The notes: a model not told the origin generated them from the sequence alone. A DNA stretch of 46,777 nt from CANJXF01 sp043775015 (GCA_043775015.1 JAYVSV010000176.1:1-46777), one strand, 5' to 3'; positions 8,719-17,853 are shown, counted from the stretch's first letter. Made by a program: numbers and translations.

Positions 8719-10227
8719 TCAGTACCGATAATGATCCGCTTTGTATGGACCGTCCGGCGAGATGCCGAGGTAATCGGCCTGTTTCTTCGAGAGCCTCGTC
8801 AGCTTCACGCCGATTTTTTCCAGGTGCAACCGCGCGACTTCTTCGTCGAGTTTTTTCGGCAAACGATAGACACCGACTTTGTAAGTGCTTTTGTTTTTCC
8901 AAAGATCTAGTTGCGCGAGAACCTGGTTCGAAAACGAATTTGACATCACGAAACTCGGATGACCGGTAGCGCAACCGAGGTTCACGAGACGACCTTCGGC
9001 AAGCATGTAAATCTGGCGGCCATTCGGAAACGCGTAACGATCCACTTGCGGTTTGATGTTTAATTTCTGCACGCCTTTCGCCGTGTTCAGGCGTTCAACT
9101 TGAATCTCGTTATCGAAGTGGCCGATGTTGCAGACGATGGCTTGATCTTTCATTTTCTGCATGTGTTCCAGCGTGATGACGTCGCAATTGCCGGTCGTGG
9201 TGACGTAAATATCGCCGAGGCCGAGCGTCGATTCGAGCGTGTTGACTTCGAAACCTTCCATCGCGGCTTGCAACGCATTGATCGGATCGATTTCCGTGAC
9301 GATGACGCGTGCGCCGAATCCACGGAGTGAATGCGACGAACCTTTACCGACGTCGCCGTAGCCGCAAACGACCGCGACTTTTCCTGCGACCATGACGTCG
9401 GTGGCGCGCTTGATTCCGTCTGCGAGCGATTCACGGCAGCCGTAAAGATTGTCGAACTTCGATTTCGTGACGGAATCATTCACGTTGATACACGGGATGA
9501 GTAATTTCCCCTGCTCCAACATCTGATACAAACGATGCACCCCGGTCGTGGTTTCTTCGGAAACACCCTTCCATTCCTTGACGATGTTGTGCCAGAAACC
9601 GGGACGCTCCTTCGCTACGCGCTTCAATAGATTTTTGATGACCTGTTCTTCATGCGAACCGCTCGGCGTGTTGACCCAAGTGTCACCTTGTTCGAGTTGA
9701 TATCCTTTGTGAATCAGCAACGTGACATCGCCGCCGTCATCGACGACGAGTTGCGGGCCTTTGTTTCCTGGAAATGTGACAGCGTCTAAAGTGCAGTCCC
9801 AATATTCTTCGAGCGTCTCGCCTTTCCACGCGAAAACCGGCACGCCCGCTTTGGCAATCGCTGCCGCCGCGTGATCTTGCGTGGAGAAGATATTGCAACT
9901 CGCCCAACGCACTTGCGCGCCGAGATCGACGAGCGTCTCGATGAGAATCGCCGTTTCGATGGTCATGTGCAACGAACCGGTGACGCGCACACCAGCCAGC
10001 GGTTTGCTCGCCGCATATTTTTTGCGAATCGACATCAAGCCCGGCATTTCGTGTTCGGACACGGTGATGTTTTTGCGGCCCCATTCGGCGAGGCTCAAGT
10101 CTTTGACTTTGAAATCCTGCTTCGCGCCATTGCCGTTTGATTTCGCAGAACCATTTTTTGCAATCGCGATTTTCGCCGCAGCTTTGCCTGCTTTGATTCG
10201 CGCCGGTGAAAGTTTAATTTTTGTCAT
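8719..10227 (-). CDS. ahcY: Adenosylhomocysteinase (S-adenosylhomocysteine hydrolase)
   Basis: The enzyme splits S-adenosylhomocysteine into adenosine and homocysteine, clearing the inhibitor made by methyltransferases. Family signatures include GSLHMTIETA (84-93), SCNIFSTQDHAAAAI (110-124), SEETTTG (223-229), the NAD-binding GYGDVGKG (289-296) and the C-terminal end KADHYRY. The 502 residues exceed many bacterial forms because of a basic, low-complexity N-terminal extension (about 1-38, rich in Ala, Lys, Asn and Gly) before the conserved core. It starts 23 bases after metK on the same strand, so the two form a SAM-cycle operon ended by the hairpin at 8670-8689. Confidence 0.96.
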   Translation of the reverse strand: MTKIKLSPARIKAGKAAAKIAIAKNGSAKSNGNGAKQDFKVKDLSLAEWGRKNITVSEHEMPGLMSIRKKYAASKPLAGVRVTGSLHMTIETAILIETLVDLGAQVRWASCNIFSTQDHAAAAIAKAGVPVFAWKGETLEEYWDCTLDAVTFPGNKGPQLVVDDGGDVTLLIHKGYQLEQGDTWVNTPSGSHEEQVIKNLLKRVAKERPGFWHNIVKEWKGVSEETTTGVHRLYQMLEQGKLLIPCINVNDSVTKSKFDNLYGCRESLADGIKRATDVMVAGKVAVVCGYGDVGKGSSHSLRGFGARVIVTEIDPINALQAAMEGFEVNTLESTLGLGDIYVTTTGNCDVITLEHMQKMKDQAIVCNIGHFDNEIQVERLNTAKGVQKLNIKPQVDRYAFPNGRQIYMLAEGRLVNLGCATGHPSFVMSNSFSNQVLAQLDLWKNKSTYKVGVYRLPKKLDEEVARLHLEKIGVKLTRLSKKQADYLGISPDGPYKADHYRY

Positions 10228-10250
10228 AATATTTATTATTTATTTCGTAG

Positions 10251-11480
10251 TTATTTTACTGCTCGTTTCAATGCTTCGACTTTGTCCGTTTTTTCCCAGG
10301 TGATGTCTTTATCATTTTTTCCAAAATGGCCGTAGTTGGTTGTCTTGCCGTAAATCGGGCGAAGCAAATTCAACTGCACCACGATGTCCGCCGGCTTGAA
10401 GCTGAACGTTGCCAGAACGGCCCCGAGAATCCGCGCATCGCTCACCGTGCCGGTGCCAAACGTGTCGATATGCACGCTGACGGGACGTGGATGACCAATG
10501 GCGTAGGCGAATTGCACTTCGCATTTCGCGGCGAGTTTTGCAGCCACGACATTCTTGGCAACCCAACGTCCCATGTAAGCAGCGGAACGATCCACCTTGG
10601 ACGGGTCCTTGCCGGAGAAGGCACCACCGCCGTGCCGACCCATGCCGCCGTAGGTGTCCACGATAATTTTGCGTCCCGTCAAACCGCTGTCGCCCTGCGG
10701 TCCGCCGACGACAAAGCGTCCGGTGGGATTAATGAGAAACTCGGTCTTCGCCGTGAGCATTCGCGCGGGCAAAACTTTCTTAACGATGTTCTCGATGCAG
10801 AATTTTTCAATCTCCGCGTGGGTGACTTCGCGTCCATCGATTTTGTCCGCGTGCTGAGTGGAAATAACGACGTTAGTGATACGCGTGGGTTTGCCGTCCA
10901 CGTATTCGACAGACACCTGCGACTTCGCATCTGGACGCAACCACGCCACTTTGCCGGATTTGCGGATGCGCGTGAGTTCACGACCCAAGTGATGTGCAAA
11001 CATGATCGGCGCCGGCATGAGTTCCGGCGTTTCGTTGCTGGCGTAACCAAACATGATGCCCTGGTCGCCTGCGCCCTGCTCCGCCGTCTTCTTGCCCTTG
11101 GCTTTTTTCGCATCCACGCCTTGAGCGATGTCAGGCGATTGCGTGGTCAGAAAATTATTGATAAAAATCTTGTCCGCATGAAACACGTCGTCGTCATTCA
11201 CGTAACCGATGCCGCGCACTGCGTTGCGGATGACGTTGCCGACATTGATGACCGTGTCCAACGGCTTGGTTGTGCCCGTGGTGCGATCCTGCAACTTGGG
11301 AATCGTAATTTCGCCCCCGACGACGACCATGTTGCTTTTGACGAACGTTTCGCAAGCGACGCGGCTGGTTTTGTCCACGGCCAAGCAGGCGTCGAGGATC
11401 GCGTCCGAAATGGTATCCGCAACTTTGTCAGGATGACCTTCACCTACGGATTCGGATGAAAAGATGTAGTTGTTACTCAT
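10251..11480 (-). CDS. metK: S-adenosylmethionine synthetase
   Basis: This cytosolic enzyme makes SAM from methionine and ATP. The 409-residue protein shows GHPDK (15-19, ATP site), the GAGDQGIMFGYA hexapeptide region (136-147), DTYGGMGRHGGGAFSGKD (Gly-rich P-loop-like motif) and KVDRSAAY. It is slightly longer than the E. coli enzyme (384), partly from a Lys-rich insert KKAKGKKTAEQ just before GAGDQG. It is the first gene of metK-ahcY. Its promoter lies in the 120-base gap shared with the divergent ArsR-methyltransferase gene and is overlapped by inverted repeats, suggesting repression by that protein. Confidence 0.96.
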   Translation of the reverse strand: MSNNYIFSSESVGEGHPDKVADTISDAILDACLAVDKTSRVACETFVKSNMVVVGGEITIPKLQDRTTGTTKPLDTVINVGNVIRNAVRGIGYVNDDDVFHADKIFINNFLTTQSPDIAQGVDAKKAKGKKTAEQGAGDQGIMFGYASNETPELMPAPIMFAHHLGRELTRIRKSGKVAWLRPDAKSQVSVEYVDGKPTRITNVVISTQHADKIDGREVTHAEIEKFCIENIVKKVLPARMLTAKTEFLINPTGRFVVGGPQGDSGLTGRKIIVDTYGGMGRHGGGAFSGKDPSKVDRSAAYMGRWVAKNVVAAKLAAKCEVQFAYAIGHPRPVSVHIDTFGTGTVSDARILGAVLATFSFKPADIVVQLNLLRPIYGKTTNYGHFGKNDKDITWEKTDKVEALKRAVK

Positions 11481-11513
11481 TTAATTTTCTTTGGCTGAAT
11501 TGTTTTTTAAACA

Positions 11514-11528
11514 GACGTATTGACGTAT
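11514..11528. repeat. Tandem GACGTAT direct repeat in the metK leader
   Basis: GACGTAT occurs at 11514-11520 and again at 11522-11528, an 8-base period. It lies between the proposed metK -10 and the metK start, so it would fall near the transcription start. It may be a second protein-binding site, or chance. Confidence 0.35.
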
Positions 11529-11529
11529 C

Positions 11530-11555
11530 TTGATGGGATGATATATCAATTATCC
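11530..11555. promoter_or_regulatory. Candidate operator for the ArsR-methyltransferase regulator
   Basis: A perfect 10-bp palindrome TGATATATCA (11539-11548) lies within a wider imperfect inverted repeat GGAT...ATCC (11536-11555). A TTGAT (11530-11534) also faces ATCAA (11545-11549). It covers the proposed metK -10, and it lies 46 bases or more upstream of the ArsR gene. ArsR-family winged helices usually bind AT-rich palindromes of this type. Binding is inferred. Confidence 0.5.
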
Positions 11556-11565
11556 ATTGGGTCAA
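11538..11565 (-). promoter_or_regulatory. Candidate sigma-70 promoter of metK-ahcY
   Basis: On the reverse strand TTGACC (11560-11565) and TATCAT (11538-11543) are spaced by 16 bases, close to the -35/-10 consensus. The start would be near 11531, giving a leader of about 50 bases, too short for known SAM riboswitch classes plus expression platform. Confidence 0.5.
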
Positions 11566-11600
11566 CCTGATTTTCTAAAAATTTGCCTACTAAGTTAATT

Positions 11601-12530
11601 ATGTCGTCCACGCTAAAATCTCTGCGCGCTTTGTCCGACCCTACGCGGCTTCGCATCGTTGCCTTGCTTGAAAAGGAAGAGTTGTCTGTCAACGAACTTC
11701 AGGAAATTACGCGTCTCGGCCAATCACGCATCTCTACTCACTTGGGGCTTTTGCAGGAATCGAGTCTGGTGCAGTCCCGGCGCGAAGGAAAACGCACTTA
11801 CTATAAACTCAACGAGCGCGCCGACTCCGTCACCAGTGAATTCATCCATCTCGCCATCCGCGGCGCAAAGGAAATGCCAGGATATTCCGCAGATCAAATT
11901 AACCTCAAACGCATTCTCAGCCGTCGCAAAGAACAGGCGCAAGTTTACTTCAATCAAGTAGCCGGGCGGTTCGACCGCAGCTACGGCCCGGGGCGTTCTT
12001 GGCAGGCCTTCGGGCATTTGTTACTGCGAATCATACCCCCAATTGTTGTCGCAGACCTGGGTTCGGGCGAAGGATTAATCAGCGAACTTCTCGCCCGCCG
12101 GGCGAAAAAAGTGATTGCAGTGGACAACTCGGAAAAGATGGTCACGTTCGGCGCAAACAAAGCAAAAAAGAACGGCCTGAAGAATTTGGAATTTCGCCTG
12201 GGCGATTTAGAAAATCCCCCGATTGATTCAAACAGCATTGACCTGGCAATCTTAAGCCAGGCGCTCCATCACGCTGCCGATCCCGCCAAGGCCATTGCCA
12301 GCACCCACAAAATTCTTCGCGAAGGAGGACAGATTCTCCTGTTGGATTTACTCAAGCATAATTTCGAAGAAGCCCGCGAACTTTATGGCGACCGCTGGCT
12401 CGGTTTTGCTGAAAGCGATTTGCATCGCTGGCTCGAAGAAGCTGGCTTCAAGAAAATCGAAATCAGCATCGTCGCCAGCGAAGAACAGCCGCCGCATTTT
12501 CAAACCATCCTCGTGAGCGGACAGAAATAA
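11601..12530 (+). CDS. ArsR-family regulator fused to a SAM-dependent methyltransferase domain
   Basis: The 309-residue protein has two parts. Residues ~5-70 are an ArsR winged helix: LRALSDPTRLRIVALLEKEELSV, then the recognition-helix region LGQSRISTHLGLLQESSLV and wing REGKRTYYKL. Residues ~140-309 are a class I methyltransferase fold with motif I VADLGSGEG (150-158), an acidic strand end AVDNS (D175) and a GGQILLLDL strand. ATG 11601 is chosen over TTG 11583 because it leads straight into the ArsR domain. It is divergent from metK-ahcY and shares a 120-base control region. Known ArsR-type regulators of SAM recycling (SahR) sense S-adenosylhomocysteine. I infer this protein senses SAM or SAH through its methyltransferase fold and controls metK-ahcY. 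A true methyltransferase activity is possible. Confidence 0.88.
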   Translation: MSSTLKSLRALSDPTRLRIVALLEKEELSVNELQEITRLGQSRISTHLGLLQESSLVQSRREGKRTYYKLNERADSVTSEFIHLAIRGAKEMPGYSADQINLKRILSRRKEQAQVYFNQVAGRFDRSYGPGRSWQAFGHLLLRIIPPIVVADLGSGEGLISELLARRAKKVIAVDNSEKMVTFGANKAKKNGLKNLEFRLGDLENPPIDSNSIDLAILSQALHHAADPAKAIASTHKILREGGQILLLDLLKHNFEEARELYGDRWLGFAESDLHRWLEEAGFKKIEISIVASEEQPPHFQTILVSGQK

Positions 12531-12545
12531 TTTGCGTCGGCGCGC

Positions 12546-14507
12546 TTATTTCAACTGGGCGATCCAATCCGAAATCTGTTCATCGGTAAGTTGATCGGCT
12601 GACGCCTTCATTGCCTGTGATGATTTGAGCGAGCCGTAAACATCCTTCAACCAACTCGTCGAAAACTTTTCACCGGTTTTATTTAAAAAAATCGGGCGGG
12701 GTGCGGCAAGGGTGGCCACTCCTTCGAATGCTCCAATCTTTCGCAGGCCGGGAATAAATAAATCCTTTTGCAGCAGTCGGGCGTCGGACGAAGTGTCCAC
12801 ACCTTCGCAATTCGCCACGACCACATCCGCCGCAGGCGCAGCGAGTAGCGCCCATAATCCGGCTTGACCCGTTCCGCAAAGAATTACTTTTCCGCCCGAC
12901 TTCTTCGCCCACAAACAAGCGTTCACCAGGTCAGCAACGCGCTCCTGCGCAAACGTCCGGTTGTAAGTGGTGAAGAAAAGATCCGCTTGATTCGTTTTTG
13001 CGCCCGACAAATCAGGCAACTTCAGGATCAACACTTTAAATTGTTGACCCAACAAAAGTTTCGCCAAGCCACGCGGTTGTTGATTTGCACCGAGGAATGC
13101 GTTGACTCCTCCAGAATCTGCCAGAACAACAACTCCTCGTACGTTTCGCCTCTCTGGCGAAAACAGAAACTCCAGATTCGGATTCTGGGGTTGCCCAAGT
13201 TGCATCGTATGCCTCCAGGCTGGAGCTAAAACTTCCTTGTATTTGGCCAATGATTTTTTGCCCCTGGGTCTTAGTGATTCCAACTGCGCCCGATTATTCT
13301 GCACGATCACGCTGACCAACGTTTCCTCCGTCACCGCATCTGCGGGCAACTCCTCGTTCGGGAAAACACGCAAATCTTCGTCCGCCTCCTTTTTGAAGGG
13401 CGCTTCCTTGCTCGCTGGAGAAATCGGTTTTAAAATTTTGCCGAAAAAATCGTAAACCGCTTCTCGACTGGTTTGATTGTAATTGTGGCCGAAGTCGAAA
13501 ATTTTGTAGCGCAATTTCTCTTCTGCATTCAACAAACGATAAACACTTTCAACAACCGGCCCCTCAACCGTCATCATCGTTTTGGTCCAGTCACCAGTCG
13601 CCCCAACCATGATTTGCGGACGTGGAGCAGCGGCGGCGGCGATTTCCATGTTGGAGAATTCCACGCGAAGTCCTGGCGCATTTTCACAGGAGCATCCGCC
13701 CTGCATCGAATGCGATACCATCACGATAGGCGCTTGCACGGCAAGGCGATCATCAATCGCTCCGAGCATAAAGGTTTGTGTGCCGCCGCCGGATTCGCCG
13801 GTGCAGCCAAGGCGTGCCTTGTCAACGTCCGGCAGCGCCGCCAAAAAATCGAGGGCGCGAATACTGTTCCAGGTTTGCAGCCCCATTAAATTAATGTTCC
13901 ACATCAGGTTCGCGTCATTGGTGGCAAAGCGGCGATGACGTTTATAGAGATCCACTTTGTCCGAATTACCCTTCGGATTCTCAGCAAAGAACGTATCGTT
14001 ATAACCAACCATGTCGTAGGAGAACGCGACCATTCCCTGCTTGGCAAAATTGATGCAACGCGCTGGAATGCTCCCGGTAGCGGTGTCGGTCAGGCGACCG
14101 TTTTCCCAATGACCGTGTGGATTCAGAACGCCCGGGAATGGACCCTCGCCTTTGCCCAGCGGACGGTAGAGATTCCCGGCCACATAAAACCCGGGCGAGC
14201 TTTGGAAATAAACTTTTTCAACGCTGTAGCCGTCGCGCAGCACTTTGCCGAACACCTTCGCCTGCAAAGGAGTTTTCTCTGGCATCGGCCAAAGTCCGCA
14301 ACTGATCAAAGCTTGTTCACGAATTTCGTGCGCCCGTTTTTGCCACTCCGCCTTGGACTCGATCTTTGGAAATACACGGGGCGTGTTTAAATCCTTAATT
14401 CCCGACTCCACCGCATCGACTCGATGAAAATTGCTAAACAAAAACACGAATAACGCGGCAACACAGCTCTTCCAGAAAATTGGATTACAAGGACTTTTCA
14501 ATGACAT
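12546..14507 (-). CDS. Exported alpha/beta-hydrolase (acetyl xylan esterase-like), tandem domains
   Basis: This is a probable secreted or periplasmic esterase of 653 residues from ATG 14507. I chose that start because it gives a clean signal peptide (hydrophobic WKSCVAALFVFLFSNF); a longer frame begins at 14582. The first domain has PHGHWENG, YDMVGYNDT and the nucleophile elbow CTGESGGGTQ (Ser ~239), with a later DFGHNYN that may supply the catalytic His, as in acetyl xylan esterase or dienelactone hydrolase relatives. The C-terminal ~220 residues repeat a hydrolase-like pattern, but the elbow reads CGTGQAG without Ser, so it looks inactive. It may act on acylated plant polysaccharide or another ester. 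The substrate is unknown, and the gene stands alone, convergent with the ArsR fusion. Confidence 0.72.
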   Translation of the reverse strand: MSLKSPCNPIFWKSCVAALFVFLFSNFHRVDAVESGIKDLNTPRVFPKIESKAEWQKRAHEIREQALISCGLWPMPEKTPLQAKVFGKVLRDGYSVEKVYFQSSPGFYVAGNLYRPLGKGEGPFPGVLNPHGHWENGRLTDTATGSIPARCINFAKQGMVAFSYDMVGYNDTFFAENPKGNSDKVDLYKRHRRFATNDANLMWNINLMGLQTWNSIRALDFLAALPDVDKARLGCTGESGGGTQTFMLGAIDDRLAVQAPIVMVSHSMQGGCSCENAPGLRVEFSNMEIAAAAAPRPQIMVGATGDWTKTMMTVEGPVVESVYRLLNAEEKLRYKIFDFGHNYNQTSREAVYDFFGKILKPISPASKEAPFKKEADEDLRVFPNEELPADAVTEETLVSVIVQNNRAQLESLRPRGKKSLAKYKEVLAPAWRHTMQLGQPQNPNLEFLFSPERRNVRGVVVLADSGGVNAFLGANQQPRGLAKLLLGQQFKVLILKLPDLSGAKTNQADLFFTTYNRTFAQERVADLVNACLWAKKSGGKVILCGTGQAGLWALLAAPAADVVVANCEGVDTSSDARLLQKDLFIPGLRKIGAFEGVATLAAPRPIFLNKTGEKFSTSWLKDVYGSLKSSQAMKASADQLTDEQISDWIAQLK

Positions 14508-14768
14508 AAAAAATAAAATCCGCAGGGTTTCTGGCACACATATCTCCGGGAAAAGACTAAATTGAAAAGCAAAAAAATGCACAAGAAAAATGGATTTGGG
14601 TTATCAAAATTTTATTTTCTGTTTTTTACGGGCGGATTATTTTTTTGTGCGCAGTCCCACAAATTAGAAAACAGGTGGCCTTGCCCGCCGGTCATCTCCT
14701 TGGATTTTCTGGTCATTGGCGAAGAATCGGCTTGCTTGCTGAACGACAGTTCGCTGCTATTCGCCTGA

Positions 14769-15470
14769 ATGAATTCAGCCATCATCGTTGCGGCGGGTAA
14801 AGGCACTCGCATGGGCGCAAATATCGACAAGCTTTTTCTCGAACTGGCGGGACGTCCCGTTGTTGCACATACTTGGCAACGGCTTAACGACGCGAACTGC
14901 ATCGACGAAATTATCTTGGTTGTCCGCGACGGGATGCAGGATGTTTTTACGGTTTTGGCAAAAGATTACAATTTCAACAAGCCATTCCGTTTCGCGCTCG
15001 GCGGAAAAGAGCGCCAGGATTCAGTTTGGAATGGCTTGCAGCAACTGTCGTCCGCATCACAAATCGTGGCCATTCAAGATGGAGCCAGGCCGCTCACCAG
15101 CGAAGCAGTTCTCATCGAAACCATCGCGGCTGCGCGTGAAACGGGCGCAGCCGTTGCAGCTCAACGCGTGACCGACACCATCAAAGAATCGCGGGACGGA
15201 ACTACGGTTTCGGGTCATTTGCAACGGGATCGTCTTTGGGCGGTGCAGACACCCCAGACCTTTCGGGTGGAAGTTATTCGCCGTGCGCTTGCTGCCGTGC
15301 GCGAACAGAAACTACAGGTGACCGACGACACCGCAGCCTGTGAATTAATTGGTCAATCCGTTCGATTGATCGAAAGCACATCGCCAAATCCAAAAATTAC
15401 CACACCAACGGATTTGCAATATGCGGCCGCGCTAATTTCTGCAGCCGACAAAAAACACAGTGTGCCTTGA
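14769..15470 (+). CDS. ispD: 2-C-methyl-D-erythritol 4-phosphate cytidylyltransferase
   Basis: IspD joins CTP and methylerythritol phosphate in the non-mevalonate isoprenoid pathway. At 233 residues it has the family length. Motifs are AAGKGTRMG near the N-terminus (CTP-binding loop), GGKERQDSVWNGL, QDGARPLTS, AVQTPQTF, VTDDTAACE and the C-terminal NPKITTPTDLQYA. No ispF follows in this genome segment. The next gene, a desaturase, begins about 70 bases later and may be co-transcribed. Confidence 0.95.
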   Translation: MNSAIIVAAGKGTRMGANIDKLFLELAGRPVVAHTWQRLNDANCIDEIILVVRDGMQDVFTVLAKDYNFNKPFRFALGGKERQDSVWNGLQQLSSASQIVAIQDGARPLTSEAVLIETIAAARETGAAVAAQRVTDTIKESRDGTTVSGHLQRDRLWAVQTPQTFRVEVIRRALAAVREQKLQVTDDTAACELIGQSVRLIESTSPNPKITTPTDLQYAAALISAADKKHSVP

Positions 15471-15541
15471 TTGATCGCTCTTCGGCGAAAATAAATCTCT
15501 ACTCCAAGCTGAGTTCGGCTGATAACTTCCGGCTTACGAAT

Positions 15542-16558
15542 ATGAACCAACCATCCGGCTCAACACAGCGTTCGGGAGTTTTGGTCAAACCTACTTACGG
15601 CTACGTGGGGCCTTCGCCCATGCGACCGACAACCAGGGAAATCCTCGTTGAATGGATTGATTCGATCAATTTTCTGAAAGACTCAACCCGGTTTTTGCCA
15701 GCGGCCTATGCCTTTTACCACTTCATTACGTTTGGCATTTTTGTCTATTTTATATTTCGGTATTTTTCCGTTTATTCCATCGTGGCTGTGGCTGCGATCG
15801 GCGTTTTTACTGGCACTGTTTACAACACCGTTTGGTATCATCGTTTTTGTTCGCACCAGGCTTACCGCTTCCGCAGCATTTGGTTCACACGCGTGTTTTT
15901 GTGGTCAAATCCAATCTGCCTTCGCGAGGAGAGTTATGTCATTCCGCATCGGATTCATCATTCTAAATCGGATGAGCCAGGCGATCCTTACGGGCCTCAC
16001 CTCGGCTGGCTGGGAAGTTATCTTGCCACGGAAACTCAGCAAAAGATGAACCGGGAGATGAGTCGTGCGGAATACGATCGCGTGGCTCGAAGCCTGGAGC
16101 ACATCGGGTTTGTGAAGAATTCGTACGAACAATTTCAGAAAACCGGTTCAGTGGAAAACATCTGGCATTATGGCGCACGCGTTTTGTGCGCGAACCTGGT
16201 TTGGTCCGCCTTGGCCTTTGCTATCGCTGGCTGGCCAGGGGTTTTGGCGTGGATTTCCGGGGTGTTTCTTTTCACGTTTGTGGTCCGTGATTTTAATTTC
16301 CGAGGCCACGCGAGCCTGTTTGGAACCGACAAACATGGGACGCCGGTGAATCAGGTTATCTATGGAATTATCGCGGGCGAATGGCATGAGAACCACCATC
16401 AATATCCACGCTTGTCGCGGAGCGGTCTGAAGTGGTGGCAAATCGATCTCCCCTATCTAATTATTCGCGGAATGAAACTTTGCGGAGTGGTTACACAGTA
16501 TAATTCGCGTGAAACCGAAGCCGCTCAGAAGGTTCCTGAGTATGATTATTTAGCCTAG
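15542..16558 (+). CDS. Membrane fatty-acid (acyl-CoA/acyl-lipid) desaturase
   Basis: This is an integral membrane di-iron desaturase of 338 residues that would introduce a double bond into an acyl chain. The three His boxes are all present: HRFCSH (100-105), HRIHH (136-140) and HENHH (282-286). Hydrophobic spans flank them (about 54-95 and 215-250). The spacing resembles delta-9 stearoyl-CoA/DesC-type enzymes. ATG 15542 is preferred to a TTG at 15467 that overlaps the ispD stop, because similarity begins after it. There is no fused cytochrome b5 or ferredoxin domain, so the electron donor must be separate. Confidence 0.85.
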   Translation: MNQPSGSTQRSGVLVKPTYGYVGPSPMRPTTREILVEWIDSINFLKDSTRFLPAAYAFYHFITFGIFVYFIFRYFSVYSIVAVAAIGVFTGTVYNTVWYHRFCSHQAYRFRSIWFTRVFLWSNPICLREESYVIPHRIHHSKSDEPGDPYGPHLGWLGSYLATETQQKMNREMSRAEYDRVARSLEHIGFVKNSYEQFQKTGSVENIWHYGARVLCANLVWSALAFAIAGWPGVLAWISGVFLFTFVVRDFNFRGHASLFGTDKHGTPVNQVIYGIIAGEWHENHHQYPRLSRSGLKWWQIDLPYLIIRGMKLCGVVTQYNSRETEAAQKVPEYDYLA

Positions 16559-16584
16559 GTTTTAAGGCCTTTGACTACGAAGAG

Positions 16585-17853
16585 TTAATCGTTCTCGATG
16601 CGAAACAACTCGGTTCGGCTGCGCAGATAAAGCGCTTTTCCATCAACGGCCGCGCTGGCCATGAAGCCATCCCCAAGGTCGTTTTCGGAGAGAACTTTGA
16701 AGTTTCGCGCCGCTTCGATCACCGTGGCTTTGCCTTCTTCGTTAAAAAAATAAACGTGGCCTTCTGCATAAAGCGGTGACGCCGAAAAATTCCCGCCAAT
16801 CCGTTCGCGCCAGATTTCTTTTCCCGTTTTCGATTCCAGGCAAACCGCAATTCCGCCGTCATCAATCATGAAGAGCAACTCGTCAACCAGCAGCAACGAC
16901 GGGCGCGTCGGCACATTTCGTGAAACTCTCCAAACGATATTCGATTCGTTGAGCACGCCCTGCCCTCCGGGCCGTATTGCCAAAACTTCTCCGCGACCAT
17001 TTCCGCTACAAAAGAAAATTAAGCCATGACCGAAAATGGGCGTAGTGCTGGACGAATGGGTTTTCGTGTCTTCCACCCGCCAGATTTCTTTTCCCGTAAA
17101 TGGATCGTAGGCATACAACGCCTTTGACCCATGGCTGATGAGGATCGGTCTCCCATCGATTTTGAAAACACGCGGAGTCGAGAATGCTTTCCGCCAATCA
17201 CCATCGGACTCCGGTTTTCCGTCTGGACGAAGATCTTTGAAATCCACGGAACGTTCGGTGCGCCAAACCGTTTTTCCAGTGCGTTTGTCAAGCGCAACCA
17301 CGAACTGGTGATCGCTGCCGTCAAAATTATGGATCAACAGGTTTTCAAAAATACAAACCGAGGAACCCGCGCCTCGATAATGGTTGCAGATAAAATCGCG
17401 CCGTTCCCAGATCACTTTGGCCGTCTCCGTATCAATGCAGGCCACCCCTGGCGATCCCCAGCTGGCATAAAGCCGCCCGGATTCAATGACGGGCGTCGGC
17501 GAACCGTAAGTGTTAAAGCGATGCGCAAATTGTGGCGCTTCAACATCGAAAACTTTTTCGTTATGCAGGATTTTTCCGGTATCGCGATCCACGCAAACGA
17601 AGGAAAGTTGCGAGCCATTTTCGGAGGCAGTGGTCATCCAGATTTGGTTTTTAAAAATCACCGGCGAAGACCACGCGCGACCGGGAATGGCGGTCTTCCA
17701 TTTTATATTTTTCCCAGCGCCCCAGGTGATTGGTAAATTTTTCGCGTCGGAAATTCCATCTCCACTCGGACCGCGAAACTGCGACCATTCACCAAATGAG
17801 ATTGAGGTGAGCAGCGGAAAGCCAAGAAGGCCGATAAAAAATCTGGATCGCAT
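16585..17853 (-). CDS. Exported PQQ-like beta-propeller repeat protein
   Basis: The protein has 422 residues from ATG 17853, which gives a signal peptide (MRSRFFIGLLGFPLLTSISFG); longer frames begin upstream at 17883 and 17904. The mature start WSQFRGPSGDGIS is the hallmark of outer-membrane/periplasmic PQQ-like WD repeat proteins common in Verrucomicrobia and Planctomycetes. Repeats carry the DxxTGKxxW tryptophan-docking pattern (for example DKRTGKTVW, DPFTGKEIW, ESKTGKEIW). These proteins usually act as scaffolds; I see no catalytic dehydrogenase motifs. It converges on the desaturase. Confidence 0.82.
   Translation of the reverse strand: MRSRFFIGLLGFPLLTSISFGEWSQFRGPSGDGISDAKNLPITWGAGKNIKWKTAIPGRAWSSPVIFKNQIWMTTASENGSQLSFVCVDRDTGKILHNEKVFDVEAPQFAHRFNTYGSPTPVIESGRLYASWGSPGVACIDTETAKVIWERRDFICNHYRGAGSSVCIFENLLIHNFDGSDHQFVVALDKRTGKTVWRTERSVDFKDLRPDGKPESDGDWRKAFSTPRVFKIDGRPILISHGSKALYAYDPFTGKEIWRVEDTKTHSSSTTPIFGHGLIFFCSGNGRGEVLAIRPGGQGVLNESNIVWRVSRNVPTRPSLLLVDELLFMIDDGGIAVCLESKTGKEIWRERIGGNFSASPLYAEGHVYFFNEEGKATVIEAARNFKVLSENDLGDGFMASAAVDGKALYLRSRTELFRIEND

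Noticed and set aside
10326..11459. A 377-codon frame opposite metK
   Set aside because: metK is certain from GHPDK, GAGDQG and the Gly-rich motif. The opposite frame has no recognisable domain and no ribosome site.
11481..11600. SAM or SAH riboswitch before metK
   Set aside because: The proposed leader is only about 50 bases, and no conserved kink-turn or pseudoknot pattern was recognised. A protein regulator explains the region better.
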